Shown one piece after another: positions 5,612 through 12,267 of a stretch of 12,267 nucleotides of DNA. Positions within the stretch are counted from its first letter, which is position 1; every line of letters starts with the position of its first letter. Origin of the DNA: Tannerella sp. (GTDB lineage Bacteria; Bacteroidota; Bacteroidia; Bacteroidales; Tannerellaceae); the NCBI GenBank assembly GCA_031283785.1, contig JAITBC010000419.1:1-12267 (forward strand). Reading direction: 5' to 3'. The notes under the pieces were generated by a model. The model was given only the letters and a program-made list of their open reading frames with translations. It searched no databases and was not told where the DNA came from. A program made the translations under genes and the position numbers.

Positions 5612-6878
5612 TGGCTCTCCTCTCGTCGCCGGGCAGGGACGGTTTCCCGGTATTCGTCCGGCAGGCAGGGTCGAGAGTGTGGAGGAATATTACTTTTCGA
5701 AGAAACTGAAAGAGATTGCGGAGATGAACGCCGTCGGTAAAGATGTCATTAACCTTGGCGTCGGCAGTCCGGATATGCCTCCCTCGCAACAGACAGTGGA
5801 GGTCTTTTGCCGCGAAATACGGAAAGATGACGCGCACGGTTATCAGCCGTATGCAGGTATACCGGCTTTGCGCGAGGGATTTGCAGAATGGTATCTTCGC
5901 TGGTATGGCGTGGAACTGGATGCCAAGCGGGAGATTCAGCCTTTGATAGGTTCGAAAGAGGGTATTTTACATGTCTCCATGGCTTTTCTTAATCCGGGAG
6001 ACGGCGTGCTCGTCCCCAATCCGGGATATCCTGCGTATACGTCGGTAAGTAAACTGGTCGGCGCAGACATTATCCCGTATAAACTGGAAGAAAATAACGG
6101 CTGGTATCCGGACTTCGACGCACTGGAACGTTTGCTTGCAGAAAGGCGTAAAGCTGCTAAACCTGCCGTCAGGCTGATGTGGACGAATTATCCCAACATG
6201 CCCACAGGAGCCGATGCGAGTGCAGGACTGTATGAGCAACTGGTAGATTTCGGATGCCGTCACGGAATAGTCATCTGCAACGATAACCCGTACAGTTTCA
6301 TCCTGAACGAACATCCGCAGAGTATTTTAAGCGTTTCGGGCGCTAAAGAGATATGTGTAGAACTTAATTCGATGAGTAAGTCGCACAATATGCCCGGCTG
6401 GCGGATGGCGATGCTTGCGTCGAACGCCCGTTTTCTGCAATGGATATTGAAAGTAAAGAGTAATGTTGATTCCGGGCAGTTCCGACCGATGCAGTTGGCC
6501 GTTGCAGAGGCGCTTAAAGCCGGAAAGGAATGGTACGACAACATGAATGTCGTGTATCGTAGCCGCCGTGACGTTGCAGGACGGATAATGGAAGCATTGG
6601 GCTGTACGTACGACGAAAGACAGGTTGGAATGTTTCTGTGGGGGCGTATATCCGATGAGGCGGAAAGTGGGGAAACACTGGCAAATACGGTATTGTATGA
6701 GGCAAATGTGTTTGTCACGCCCGGTTTCATTTTCGGGAGCGCCGGCGACAGATACGTACGGATATCCCTTTGCTGTAAAAATCATTTATTGGAAAAGGCG
6801 CTTGAACGGGTAAAGCAAATCGCCTGCCGAACGAAAACAGGCCGGGACACACGGTCGTTGGATGTGAATGTTGAATAA
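5586..6878 (+). CDS. Class I/II PLP-dependent aminotransferase of aromatic synthesis
   Basis: Fold-type I aminotransferase, 430 residues from the ATG at 5586; an in-frame TTG at 5577 would add three residues and is less likely. Motifs are NLGVGSPDMPP near the N-terminus, HGYQPYAGIPALRE, NPGYPAY (145-151), NYPNMPTG (201-208), NDNPYS, and SMSKSHNMPGWR with K265 as the PLP-binding lysine. Its place between pheA and the DAHP synthase-chorismate mutase gene, overlapping pheA by 26 bp, suggests it transaminates phenylpyruvate and 4-hydroxyphenylpyruvate (or prephenate) to finish Phe and Tyr. Substrate choice cannot be read from sequence, and related proteins are often labelled only 'aminotransferase class I/II'. 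After the last conserved helix (near residue 412) there is an extra polar tail of about 20 residues with no recognised motif. Confidence 0.88.
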   Translation: MQKENKVFDGSPLVAGQGRFPGIRPAGRVESVEEYYFSKKLKEIAEMNAVGKDVINLGVGSPDMPPSQQTVEVFCREIRKDDAHGYQPYAGIPALREGFAEWYLRWYGVELDAKREIQPLIGSKEGILHVSMAFLNPGDGVLVPNPGYPAYTSVSKLVGADIIPYKLEENNGWYPDFDALERLLAERRKAAKPAVRLMWTNYPNMPTGADASAGLYEQLVDFGCRHGIVICNDNPYSFILNEHPQSILSVSGAKEICVELNSMSKSHNMPGWRMAMLASNARFLQWILKVKSNVDSGQFRPMQLAVAEALKAGKEWYDNMNVVYRSRRDVAGRIMEALGCTYDERQVGMFLWGRISDEAESGETLANTVLYEANVFVTPGFIFGSAGDRYVRISLCCKNHLLEKALERVKQIACRTKTGRDTRSLDVNVE

Positions 6879-6896
6879 ATTTAAAAATGAAGTTAT

Positions 6897-7967
6897 ATGG
6901 AAAAATTGGAATTACAGTCAATTTTACTGCCGGGCGTGGAGGAGAAACGTCCGCTGGTGATTGCCGGTCCGTGCAGTGCGGAGACGGAAGAACAGGTGTT
7001 GAATACGGCGAAAGCTTTAGCCGCAAAAGAGATAAAGATCTTTCGTGCCGGTATATGGAAGCCGCGCACGAAGCCGGGAGGCTTTGAAGGCGTAGGTTCG
7101 ACCGGGTTGCTGTGGTTAAAGCGTGTTAGAGAGGAGACAGGCATGTACGTGTCGACCGAAGTTGCAACGCGCGATCATGTGTTTGAAGCCATTAAAGCCG
7201 GGATCGATATTTTGTGGATTGGCGCACGTACATCGGCTAATCCTTTTGCCATGCAGGATATTGCCGATGCACTGCAGGGTGTTGACATGCCTGTTCTGAT
7301 TAAGAATCCTGTCAATCCCGATATCGATTTGTGGATAGGCGCGATAGAACGTATTTACGGGGCGGGGCTTCGCCGGATAGGCGTCATTCATCGCGGCTTC
7401 AGTTCGTATGATAAAAAAATATACCGTAACCTGCCGCTGTGGCACATACCGATAGAGTTACGTCGCCGTTATCCGAATCTTCCTATCCTGTGCGACCCGA
7501 GCCATATTGGCGGCAAACGCGAGTTGATAGCCCCGCTGTGTCAGCAGGCAATGGATCTTAATTTCGACGGCCTGATTGTCGAATCGCACTGTAATCCTGA
7601 TGAGGCATGGAGCGATGCCTCACAACAGATAGCGCCCGATGTACTCGACTATGTGCTGAATCTCCTCGTCATACGCGATGCTATGCAGACAACCGAAAAT
7701 CTTACGGAGTTACGCCATCAGATAGACAGTATAGACGAAGGCTTGCTTGAGCTCTTGGCCAAACGGATGCGTATATCGCGCGAGATCGGTATTTATAAAA
7801 AAGAACATAATATGCCGGTCCTGCAAACGCCACGTTATGGCGAGATACTGGAAAATCGCACCAGAATGGGCGCTTCAATGGAACTGAACGTCGATTTTGT
7901 AAAAAAAATCCTTACGGAAATACATGAAGAATCCGTCCGTCAGCAGGTGATAATAATGAATAAATAA
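6897..7967 (+). CDS. Bifunctional DAHP synthase / chorismate mutase (type II)
   Basis: Joins the first shikimate-pathway step (PEP + erythrose 4-phosphate to DAHP) with the branch step chorismate to prephenate. The N-terminal DAHP synthase (1-260, short type without extra regulatory domain) shows GPCSAE (24-29), KPRTKPGGFEG (55-65), IGART (108-112), KNPVNPD (136-142), HRGF (165-168) and CDPSH (199-203); C26, H203 and later acidic residues fit the metal site. The C-terminal AroQ chorismate mutase (about 269-352) aligns with E. coli without gaps and keeps its catalytic residues as R273, R290, K301, R313 and Q350. This synthase-then-mutase order is the reverse of the Bacillus-type fusion and is known from Prevotella and Bacteroides. 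The ATG lies 18 nt after the aminotransferase stop. Product prephenate feeds the flanking pheA and tyrA. Confidence 0.95.
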   Translation: MEKLELQSILLPGVEEKRPLVIAGPCSAETEEQVLNTAKALAAKEIKIFRAGIWKPRTKPGGFEGVGSTGLLWLKRVREETGMYVSTEVATRDHVFEAIKAGIDILWIGARTSANPFAMQDIADALQGVDMPVLIKNPVNPDIDLWIGAIERIYGAGLRRIGVIHRGFSSYDKKIYRNLPLWHIPIELRRRYPNLPILCDPSHIGGKRELIAPLCQQAMDLNFDGLIVESHCNPDEAWSDASQQIAPDVLDYVLNLLVIRDAMQTTENLTELRHQIDSIDEGLLELLAKRMRISREIGIYKKEHNMPVLQTPRYGEILENRTRMGASMELNVDFVKKILTEIHEESVRQQVIIMNK

Positions 7968-7977
7968 TGTATATAAA

Positions 7978-8751
7978 ATGAAAATATTAATATTGGGCGC
8001 GGGAAAGATGGGGTCTTTCTTCACCGATTTGCTTAGTTTTGAACATGATGTGGCTGTATTGGAAAAAGACCCTTTGCGGATGCGTTTTATTTATAATGCT
8101 ATCCGTATGCAGTCGCCGGAAGAGATAAAAGATTTTGCGCCGGAGCTTGTCATCAATTGTGTTACGCTCAGCCACACTGTTGATGCCTTTAAACAGGCGT
8201 TCCCGTATCTGAAGCCGAACTGTATCATTTCGGATATCGCTTCGGTGAAGACAAACCTCAAAGAGTTTTATGCGACATGCGGCTTCCCGTATGTGTCGAC
8301 TCATCCCATGTTTGGCCCTACTTTTGCCAATCTTACCAACCTTGCGAAAGAGAATACGATTATCATTTCGGAAGGCGATTTTCTGGGGAAAATATTTTTT
8401 AAGGATTTATATGACAGGTTGAACTTGAACGTCTTTGAATATACATTCGAAGAGCATGACAGGGTGGTTGCCTATTCGCTCGGCATCCCGTTTGCCTCTA
8501 CGCTGGTCTTCGCTGCGACAATGGTGCATCAGGATGCGCCGGGTACGACATTCAAACGTCATATGAAGATTGCCCGCGGGCTTCTGTCGGAAGATGATTA
8601 CCTGCTGACGGAGATATTGTTTAATCCGCGTACTCCTGACCAGATAGCGCGTATTCAGGAGAAACTGACTGCCTTGCAGGAGATAATAGCGGCAAAAGAT
8701 ACGGCAGGGATGAAGGAATACCTTGATGATGTAAGGGGAAAAATCAAATAA
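7978..8751 (+). CDS. tyrA: Prephenate dehydrogenase
   Basis: Oxidatively decarboxylates prephenate to 4-hydroxyphenylpyruvate, the Tyr branch. The 257 residues contain an N-terminal Rossmann domain with GAGKMG (7-12), acidic E34/D36 at the end of strand 2 (LEKDP, suggesting NAD+ preference), and a helical dimerisation domain. The catalytic histidine is H109 in THPMFGP. No ACT or chorismate mutase domain is attached, so Tyr feedback, if any, is not through an ACT domain; the mutase is on the preceding gene, 10 nt upstream. It is the last gene of the operon. The converging outer-membrane protein gene ends 6 bp beyond its stop. Confidence 0.93.
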   Translation: MKILILGAGKMGSFFTDLLSFEHDVAVLEKDPLRMRFIYNAIRMQSPEEIKDFAPELVINCVTLSHTVDAFKQAFPYLKPNCIISDIASVKTNLKEFYATCGFPYVSTHPMFGPTFANLTNLAKENTIIISEGDFLGKIFFKDLYDRLNLNVFEYTFEEHDRVVAYSLGIPFASTLVFAATMVHQDAPGTTFKRHMKIARGLLSEDDYLLTEILFNPRTPDQIARIQEKLTALQEIIAAKDTAGMKEYLDDVRGKIK

Positions 8752-8782
8752 CGGGATTTAAAAAACCGGCGCTTTTATCCCG
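8752..8782. terminator. Possible weak hairpin between converging genes
   Basis: CGGGAT (8752-8757) and ATCCCG (8777-8782) are perfect reverse complements, with AAAA (8762-8765) and TTTT (8773-8776) able to pair inside. It begins right after the tyrA stop and overlaps the 3' end of the minus-strand gene. There is no clean T tract after it on the plus strand, so a terminator role is only a suggestion. Confidence 0.3.
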
Positions 8783-10167
8783 AAATAAAAACCTCTTTCA
8801 CCCATTTTGTTTATAGCATAACTGCAGTTGAGTACGATATCGTAGTAGGTTACAAGGTCAAGCCCTATGCCGCTTCCCCACAGGAAGGTGTTTGCCAGCG
8901 TATTGCTCTCCTGACGGTATGAATGGTGTACGTATCCGATATCGTACATCAGTTTTGCGTATAAAGTGAAATGTATTTTGGTGAATTTTGCAGAACTGTT
9001 CCCGGACCACAGGTTGAAAATCTTTTTCGGCATGACCAAAAAACGCAGATCGTTGTTGAGGATCGTATGATGCTGTCCGTCTATGACGTAATAATCGTAC
9101 CCCGTGATATATTTATCTTCGTATCCCGTGTGGCGGTCATAGATGTATGCCCGCCTGTTTTTGAACGAAGTGCCGGCATTCAGCCTTGAGCTCCAGAACC
9201 AGCGGGGGAAAAATTCCCGGTAATACTGGAGTTTCACGTTCAGTTCGCCATAGAAAAAGCGCATTTCGTCGGCCGTTATTCCCGTTACATCCGCGCCGAT
9301 ATAATAGCCTTTTGTCGGGTAAACGATATAATCCCGGTGTTCGTAACTGTATCTGTACGAAAAAAGGAATGTGTTGTTTATAAGGTTATCCGTCCCCCAG
9401 TAATCTTCGTTCAGCATTAATACGGTATCGCCTAAATGCTCCCATCGGTATCCGATATCAAAGGAATGAGTCATGCGGATTCCCGGCCTGTACGAATAGC
9501 TGATTACGCCTTCGACCGAGCGTTCCGGAAAACGGTTGGGATCTTTCACATATATCACTTTGTCGTTCGACGAGCAGGTGTTGATTGTCTTGTTGTACAA
9601 AGCACTCATGCTGAAACCAAGCAGCTGGGTGCGCTTTTTGTCTAATGCAATATTCGAATAGGCGACCCTTCCGCCTTTTTCGTATCCGAAATAATCGCTT
9701 AACGTGATTTTATGCCTCATACCGAAAACGTTGTATATTCGCATCCCCCAGCCGATGGTTATACGGTCGAACTCTTTCTCGTGCAGCCAGCTGCTCAGGT
9801 TGCGGTCTTCGAATTTGAGGCTGGCCTGCGGCCAGTAATACCACCTTTCTTCGACACGAATCGTCACTATACACGACAGACAATCCTCCCTGTCGAGCGA
9901 ATCGGGCATATAATCAATGTAAACAAAGTTAAAAAGCGATATGTTATTCAAATTTTCCGTTGCGACATTCAGAAGATAAATAAGTTTGTCTTCCGCCATG
10001 ATTTCTCCTTCCCGGAATGGCAGCTCCCGCAGAATCGTGAAATCTTTCGTTTTCCTGTTGCCGGATATGCGAATCTCCGATATGCAAATATCAGATGCAA
10101 TCAAATCTCCGCATATGGCAAATACCAGAGAAATACACGTTATTGTTTTTGTTATCATTGCTTTCAT
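8758..10167 (-). CDS. Omp85-family outer-membrane protein with a single POTRA domain
   Basis: From the ATG at 10167 the product is 469 residues. A signal peptide (about 1-24, MKAMITKTITCISLVFAI...LIA) precedes one POTRA-like domain (about 29-100, beginning CISEIRISGNRKTKDFTI). A long region rich in alternating aromatic beta strands follows (about 110-469) and ends in GFYFGIKAPVF, with the terminal Phe typical of BAM-inserted barrels. BamA has five POTRA domains and about 800 residues, so this is a reduced TamA/Omp85-like paralogue; cargo unknown. No patatin domain is present. The frame stays open upstream to TTG 10248 and ATG 10236, but the promoter at 10173-10180 lies inside that extension. 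The start is thus 10167 or the next ATG at 10158, which still keeps a complete signal peptide. Confidence 0.82.
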   Translation of the reverse strand: MKAMITKTITCISLVFAICGDLIASDICISEIRISGNRKTKDFTILRELPFREGEIMAEDKLIYLLNVATENLNNISLFNFVYIDYMPDSLDREDCLSCIVTIRVEERWYYWPQASLKFEDRNLSSWLHEKEFDRITIGWGMRIYNVFGMRHKITLSDYFGYEKGGRVAYSNIALDKKRTQLLGFSMSALYNKTINTCSSNDKVIYVKDPNRFPERSVEGVISYSYRPGIRMTHSFDIGYRWEHLGDTVLMLNEDYWGTDNLINNTFLFSYRYSYEHRDYIVYPTKGYYIGADVTGITADEMRFFYGELNVKLQYYREFFPRWFWSSRLNAGTSFKNRRAYIYDRHTGYEDKYITGYDYYVIDGQHHTILNNDLRFLVMPKKIFNLWSGNSSAKFTKIHFTLYAKLMYDIGYVHHSYRQESNTLANTFLWGSGIGLDLVTYYDIVLNCSYAINKMGERGFYFGIKAPVF

Positions 10168-10172
10168 TGCCT

Positions 10173-10180
10173 CAAATATA
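10173..10180 (-). promoter_or_regulatory. -7 element for the Omp85-like gene
   Basis: Minus strand reads TATATTTG, an exact TAnnTTTG match; a TTCG at 10201-10198 is a weak -33 candidate with 17-bp spacing. The element ends only 5 bp before the ATG at 10167. Transcription would thus start at or within a few bases of that codon, implying a leaderless message or initiation at the ATG at 10158. Confidence 0.6.
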
Positions 10181-10289
10181 GTAACAATTTTTTGAACCGA
10201 ATAAAAAAGTCGAAAAATATACGCGCAGAGTATCATTTTTTTTTGCAAAAGAGAGAATCGTCATGTTTTTTTATTCCGGTTAATAATGA

Positions 10290-10297
10290 TATATTTG
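10290..10297 (+). promoter_or_regulatory. -7 element for the TIM-barrel gene
   Basis: TATATTTG, an exact TAnnTTTG match, 44 bp before the ATG at 10342. No good TTTG is found about 20 bp upstream, only a T-rich run at 10266-10272. The divergent Omp85-like promoter lies about 110 bp to the left, so the 174-bp spacer (10168-10341) holds both. Confidence 0.6.
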
Positions 10298-10341
10298 CAG
10301 ACAGTTTAAAAAAAACGATCAATTTATTAATTAAAGAATCT

Positions 10342-11250
10342 ATGAAATCTATTTCTCGAAGAACAGCAATTAAGACTGCGCTGGCAACAGGCGGTGCGCT
10401 TCTGGCAACGAGCGATGGTGCGCTCCAGGCGACAGGCCGCCGTATGGACGTTGCGCCGCCCGTCGACCGGTCGGAAAAAAAAGAACCTCTTAAAGGGAAC
10501 ATTCGCCATTCGGTAAGTAAATGGTGTTTCGGCACGTATCCGCTGGATGAATTTTGTGATATCTGTAAAAATATCGGAATCGAATCGGTCGAATTACTCG
10601 ACCCGAAAGACTGGCCGGTTGTTAAGTCGCATGGCCTGACTGTCGCAATGGCGCAGGGTGCGGGGCTGGGTATAGACCGCGGCTTTAATGACCCCTCGCT
10701 TCACGACGAACTGGTCGCAAGTTATGAGAAAGTCATCCCGATGGTAGCCGAGGCGGGCTTGACCAATCTGATATGCTTTTCGGGACGGCGTAACGGCGTC
10801 ACCGACTTGCGGGGATGGGAAAACTGCGAAAAAGGGCTGAAACGGATTACTCCCATAGCGGAAAAATACAATGTCGTGCTGACCATGGAACTGTTGAACA
10901 GCGTAGGACACAAAGATTACCTGTGCGATCATACCGTATGGGGTGCAGAACTTTGCCGGCGTGTGGATTCGCCGAGTTTCAAACTGCTGTATGATATTTA
11001 CCACATGCAGATAATGGAAGGCAATATCATCGATCACATCCGTAAATATCATTCCTGTTTCTCTCATGTCCATACCGGAGGAAATCCGGGACGTGCGGAA
11101 ATAGACGAGACGCAGGAACTTTACTATCCTGCAATCATGCGCGCCCTCGTCGAAGTCGGATATAAAGGTTTTGTGGGACAGGAATTTGTCCCCGGACAGC
11201 CCGATAAGATTGCATCGCTGGAGAAGTGTATCCGTATCTGCGATGTATAG
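10342..11250 (+). CDS. Exported TIM-barrel sugar isomerase/epimerase-like protein
   Basis: A 302-residue protein of the AP-endonuclease-2/xylose-isomerase-like TIM-barrel family, closest by feel to hydroxypyruvate isomerase-type proteins. The N-terminus carries a twin-arginine signature SRRTAIK (5-11), a hydrophobic stretch ALATGGALLA and a small-residue cleavage region, so export by Tat is likely. The barrel starts near residue 56 (SVSKWCFG). Probable metal ligands follow the family order: E183 (TMELLNS), D218 (LYDIYH), H244 (HVHTGG) and E281 (GQEF). The ATG at 10342 is chosen because it follows a promoter and starts the signal peptide; the open frame to its left (from 9712) only runs antisense through the Omp85-like gene. 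The gene stands alone. The actual sugar substrate cannot be told from sequence. Confidence 0.85.
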   Translation: MKSISRRTAIKTALATGGALLATSDGALQATGRRMDVAPPVDRSEKKEPLKGNIRHSVSKWCFGTYPLDEFCDICKNIGIESVELLDPKDWPVVKSHGLTVAMAQGAGLGIDRGFNDPSLHDELVASYEKVIPMVAEAGLTNLICFSGRRNGVTDLRGWENCEKGLKRITPIAEKYNVVLTMELLNSVGHKDYLCDHTVWGAELCRRVDSPSFKLLYDIYHMQIMEGNIIDHIRKYHSCFSHVHTGGNPGRAEIDETQELYYPAIMRALVEVGYKGFVGQEFVPGQPDKIASLEKCIRICDV

Positions 11251-11660
11251 CCTCGTAAGCAGCCTGCGCCGCCGTCGACAGTGACGGTACAGGCGTTGTT
11301 GTGGCCGGGGGGACAGCAGGCCCGAGAGGCTGTCGGCTGTGGCTGTGGTGGTGAACTGTCGCCACCACAGCACGCCGTCGAACATGCAGATGCGTGCCAC
11401 ATTGCCTTTCTCGGCGAGGATGTACAGCGCCCTTCGTTCGACCGTACGCTACTCGCGGCAGCCCACTGGCCGGGCGTCTTGCTGCCGAAAAGACACAGAT
11501 AGAGCGGATCGTCGCGCTTGCCGGTCATTGTTCCCGAAACAAGGATACCGGCATGACTGTCCCTGTCGGGATCAACTATTGACCGGATATTCGGTATGTG
11601 TGGCAGAACAGCAGTCTATTTAGTAGATGTTGCCGTCGCTGCCGCCACTCCACCACATGC
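11251..11660 (-). pseudogene. GC-rich frame-broken gene remnant of unknown family
   Basis: Between two ordinary genes the sequence becomes strikingly GC-rich (about 65% over 11281-11400, against 47% at 11701-11760). On the minus strand it reads as coding DNA in pieces that change frame: MWWSGGSDGNIY ending in TAA (11658-11620), AGILVSGTMTGKRDDPLYLC onward (from about 11552), ALYILAEKGNVARICMFDGV then LWWRQFTTTA (about 11431-11340), and GHNNACTVTVDGGAGC (about 11306-11259) after a shift at a run of six C. All pieces favour G/C at third codon positions, unlike shadow frames. I do not recognise the protein. A 9-bp perfect inverted repeat (11343-11351 with 11362-11370) lies inside. Most likely a decayed, horizontally acquired gene; the outer limits are approximate. 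Confidence 0.4.
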
Positions 11661-11680
11661 GTGTCAGAAAAATCCTTCTA

Positions 11681-11710
11681 CTGCCGGCTTACCGTATTGA
11701 AGCCGGGCAG
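11681..11710 (-). terminator. Hairpin downstream of the coiled-coil gene
   Basis: CTGCCGGCTT (11681-11690) pairs with AAGCCGGGCAG (11700-11710) as a 10-bp stem with one bulged G and a 9-nt loop. It lies about 50 bp after the stop of the minus-strand coiled-coil gene. On that strand the stem is followed by TAGAAGGATTTTTCT, an interrupted T tract, so a modest terminator for that gene is plausible. Confidence 0.45.
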
Positions 11711-11760
11711 TATTCATTTCTTTTCTGCGATATTGAAGTTATCCGGAAGACGGACAACTT

Positions 11761-12135
11761 TTATTTTTTTCCATCTTTTATTTTTTGCGCGTCGGCAGCT
11801 GCTTTTTCTGCTTTCTTTTGGGCATTTTCAGCTTTTATGGCTGCTTTTTCTGCTGCCGTTTTGCTTTTGATAGCTTTGTCGATAATATTTTTTTTCGACT
11901 TCAGTTCTTTAAGTTGATCTGTTTTTGCCGTTAATGCTGTTTTCAGATCGCTGTTTTCCCGGTCTGCTTTCAATTTAACTTTAACGGTTTTGATTTCCAG
12001 TTCCAGAATTTTGATTTCCTGTTTGTACTGATTGCTTAATTCTTTGTCGCTCAACACAACCTTATCCTGAGCCTCGACAGAGCTGATTACACCGGTCAGC
12101 GCTATCGTCATAAATAATAATAGTAAACGTTTCAT
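11761..12135 (-). CDS. Small exported coiled-coil protein, function unknown
   Basis: A 124-residue protein starting at the ATG at 12135. Residues 1-22 form a signal peptide (MKRLLLLFMTIALTGVISSVEA, cleavage before QDK) with no lipobox cysteine. The rest is highly charged and helical: a heptad-like segment rich in Lys, Glu and Leu (about 27-85), then an Ala/Lys-rich repeat-like tail (AEKAAIKAENAQKKAEKAAA, about 94-113) ending in DGKK. This fits a periplasmic, elongated coiled coil; similar small proteins in Bacteroidetes are unnamed. The reading frame extends upstream to 12243, but that part has no signal peptide and contains the promoter. No operon partner is visible in the window. Confidence 0.75.
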   Translation of the reverse strand: MKRLLLLFMTIALTGVISSVEAQDKVVLSDKELSNQYKQEIKILELEIKTVKVKLKADRENSDLKTALTAKTDQLKELKSKKNIIDKAIKSKTAAEKAAIKAENAQKKAEKAAADAQKIKDGKK

Positions 12136-12163
12136 ATCGAATAAATTTAATATATATAGATGG

Positions 12164-12171
12164 CAAAGGTA
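12164..12171 (-). promoter_or_regulatory. -7 element for the coiled-coil gene
   Basis: Minus strand reads TACCTTTG, an exact TAnnTTTG match, 28 bp before the ATG at 12135, giving a leader of about 22-24 nt. A TTTA at 12197-12194 is a near -33 element with 22-bp spacing. Confidence 0.6.
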
Positions 12172-12267
12172 ATACTTTTTCTGATATATCGCGTAAAGTG
12201 GGTTAAATCTTTTTTTAGGTGCTATGAAAAATAACCGGCCCATTCAATAGAGAAAGAAATCTTATTT

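Noticed and set aside
9712..10341. N-terminal 210-residue extension of the TIM-barrel reading frame
   Set aside because: It is antisense to the Omp85-like gene. The signal peptide at 10342 and the promoter at 10290-10297 fix the real start.
11343..11370. Perfect 9-bp inverted repeat CTGTGGTGG/CCACCACAG as a terminator for the TIM-barrel gene
   Set aside because: No T tract follows on either strand, and it falls inside the coding-like remnant, where TGG and ACC codons create it.
11738..11770. Hairpin GTTATCC/GGACAAC followed by a T-rich stretch on the plus strand
   Set aside because: The stem has a mismatch in seven pairs, and the T-rich run is the 3' end of the Lys-rich minus-strand gene. 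A plus-strand terminator here is possible but not supported.

Overview
The window looks like chromosomal DNA from a member of the Bacteroidetes, most likely order Bacteroidales. Four start regions carry the phylum's TAnnTTTG -7 promoter element, Shine-Dalgarno sequences are essentially absent, and the proteins have Bacteroidales features (DAHP synthase fused to a C-terminal chorismate mutase, a Tgt without zinc cysteines, the tgt-lptG gene pair). I cannot name the genus.

Left part (1-4113). A rho-independent terminator at 59-92 ends a gene lying outside the window. A compact minus-strand operon follows, read right to left: tgt (queuosine tRNA modification), an LptF/LptG-type LPS-export permease overlapping it by 4 bp, and a GT39/ArnT-like membrane glycosyltransferase 2 bp further on.

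Middle (4114-8757). The spacer after tgt holds a decayed serine-hydrolase (beta-lactamase fold) fragment and two perfect inverted repeats. Then comes the most striking element: a complete, canonical-looking transcription attenuator. It has a strong promoter (4502-4532), a 17-residue leader peptide MRRYFNTYFYFYFYFSR in which ten residues are Phe or Tyr, a strong terminator (4667-4701), and two competing upstream pairings (a protector helix and an antiterminator). It precedes a four-gene plus-strand operon for Phe/Tyr synthesis: prephenate dehydratase (pheA), a class I/II aminotransferase, DAHP synthase-chorismate mutase, and prephenate dehydrogenase (tyrA). The leader codons match the end products of the operon, so the simplest reading is ribosome-mediated attenuation sensing charged tRNA-Phe and tRNA-Tyr together.

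Right part (8758-12267). A single-POTRA Omp85-type outer-membrane protein (minus) is divergent from an exported TIM-barrel sugar isomerase/epimerase-like protein (plus). Next is about 400 bp of GC-rich DNA that reads as a frame-broken minus-strand pseudogene of unknown family. A small exported coiled-coil protein (minus) closes the window. No tRNA, rRNA, CRISPR array or intact mobile element was seen.
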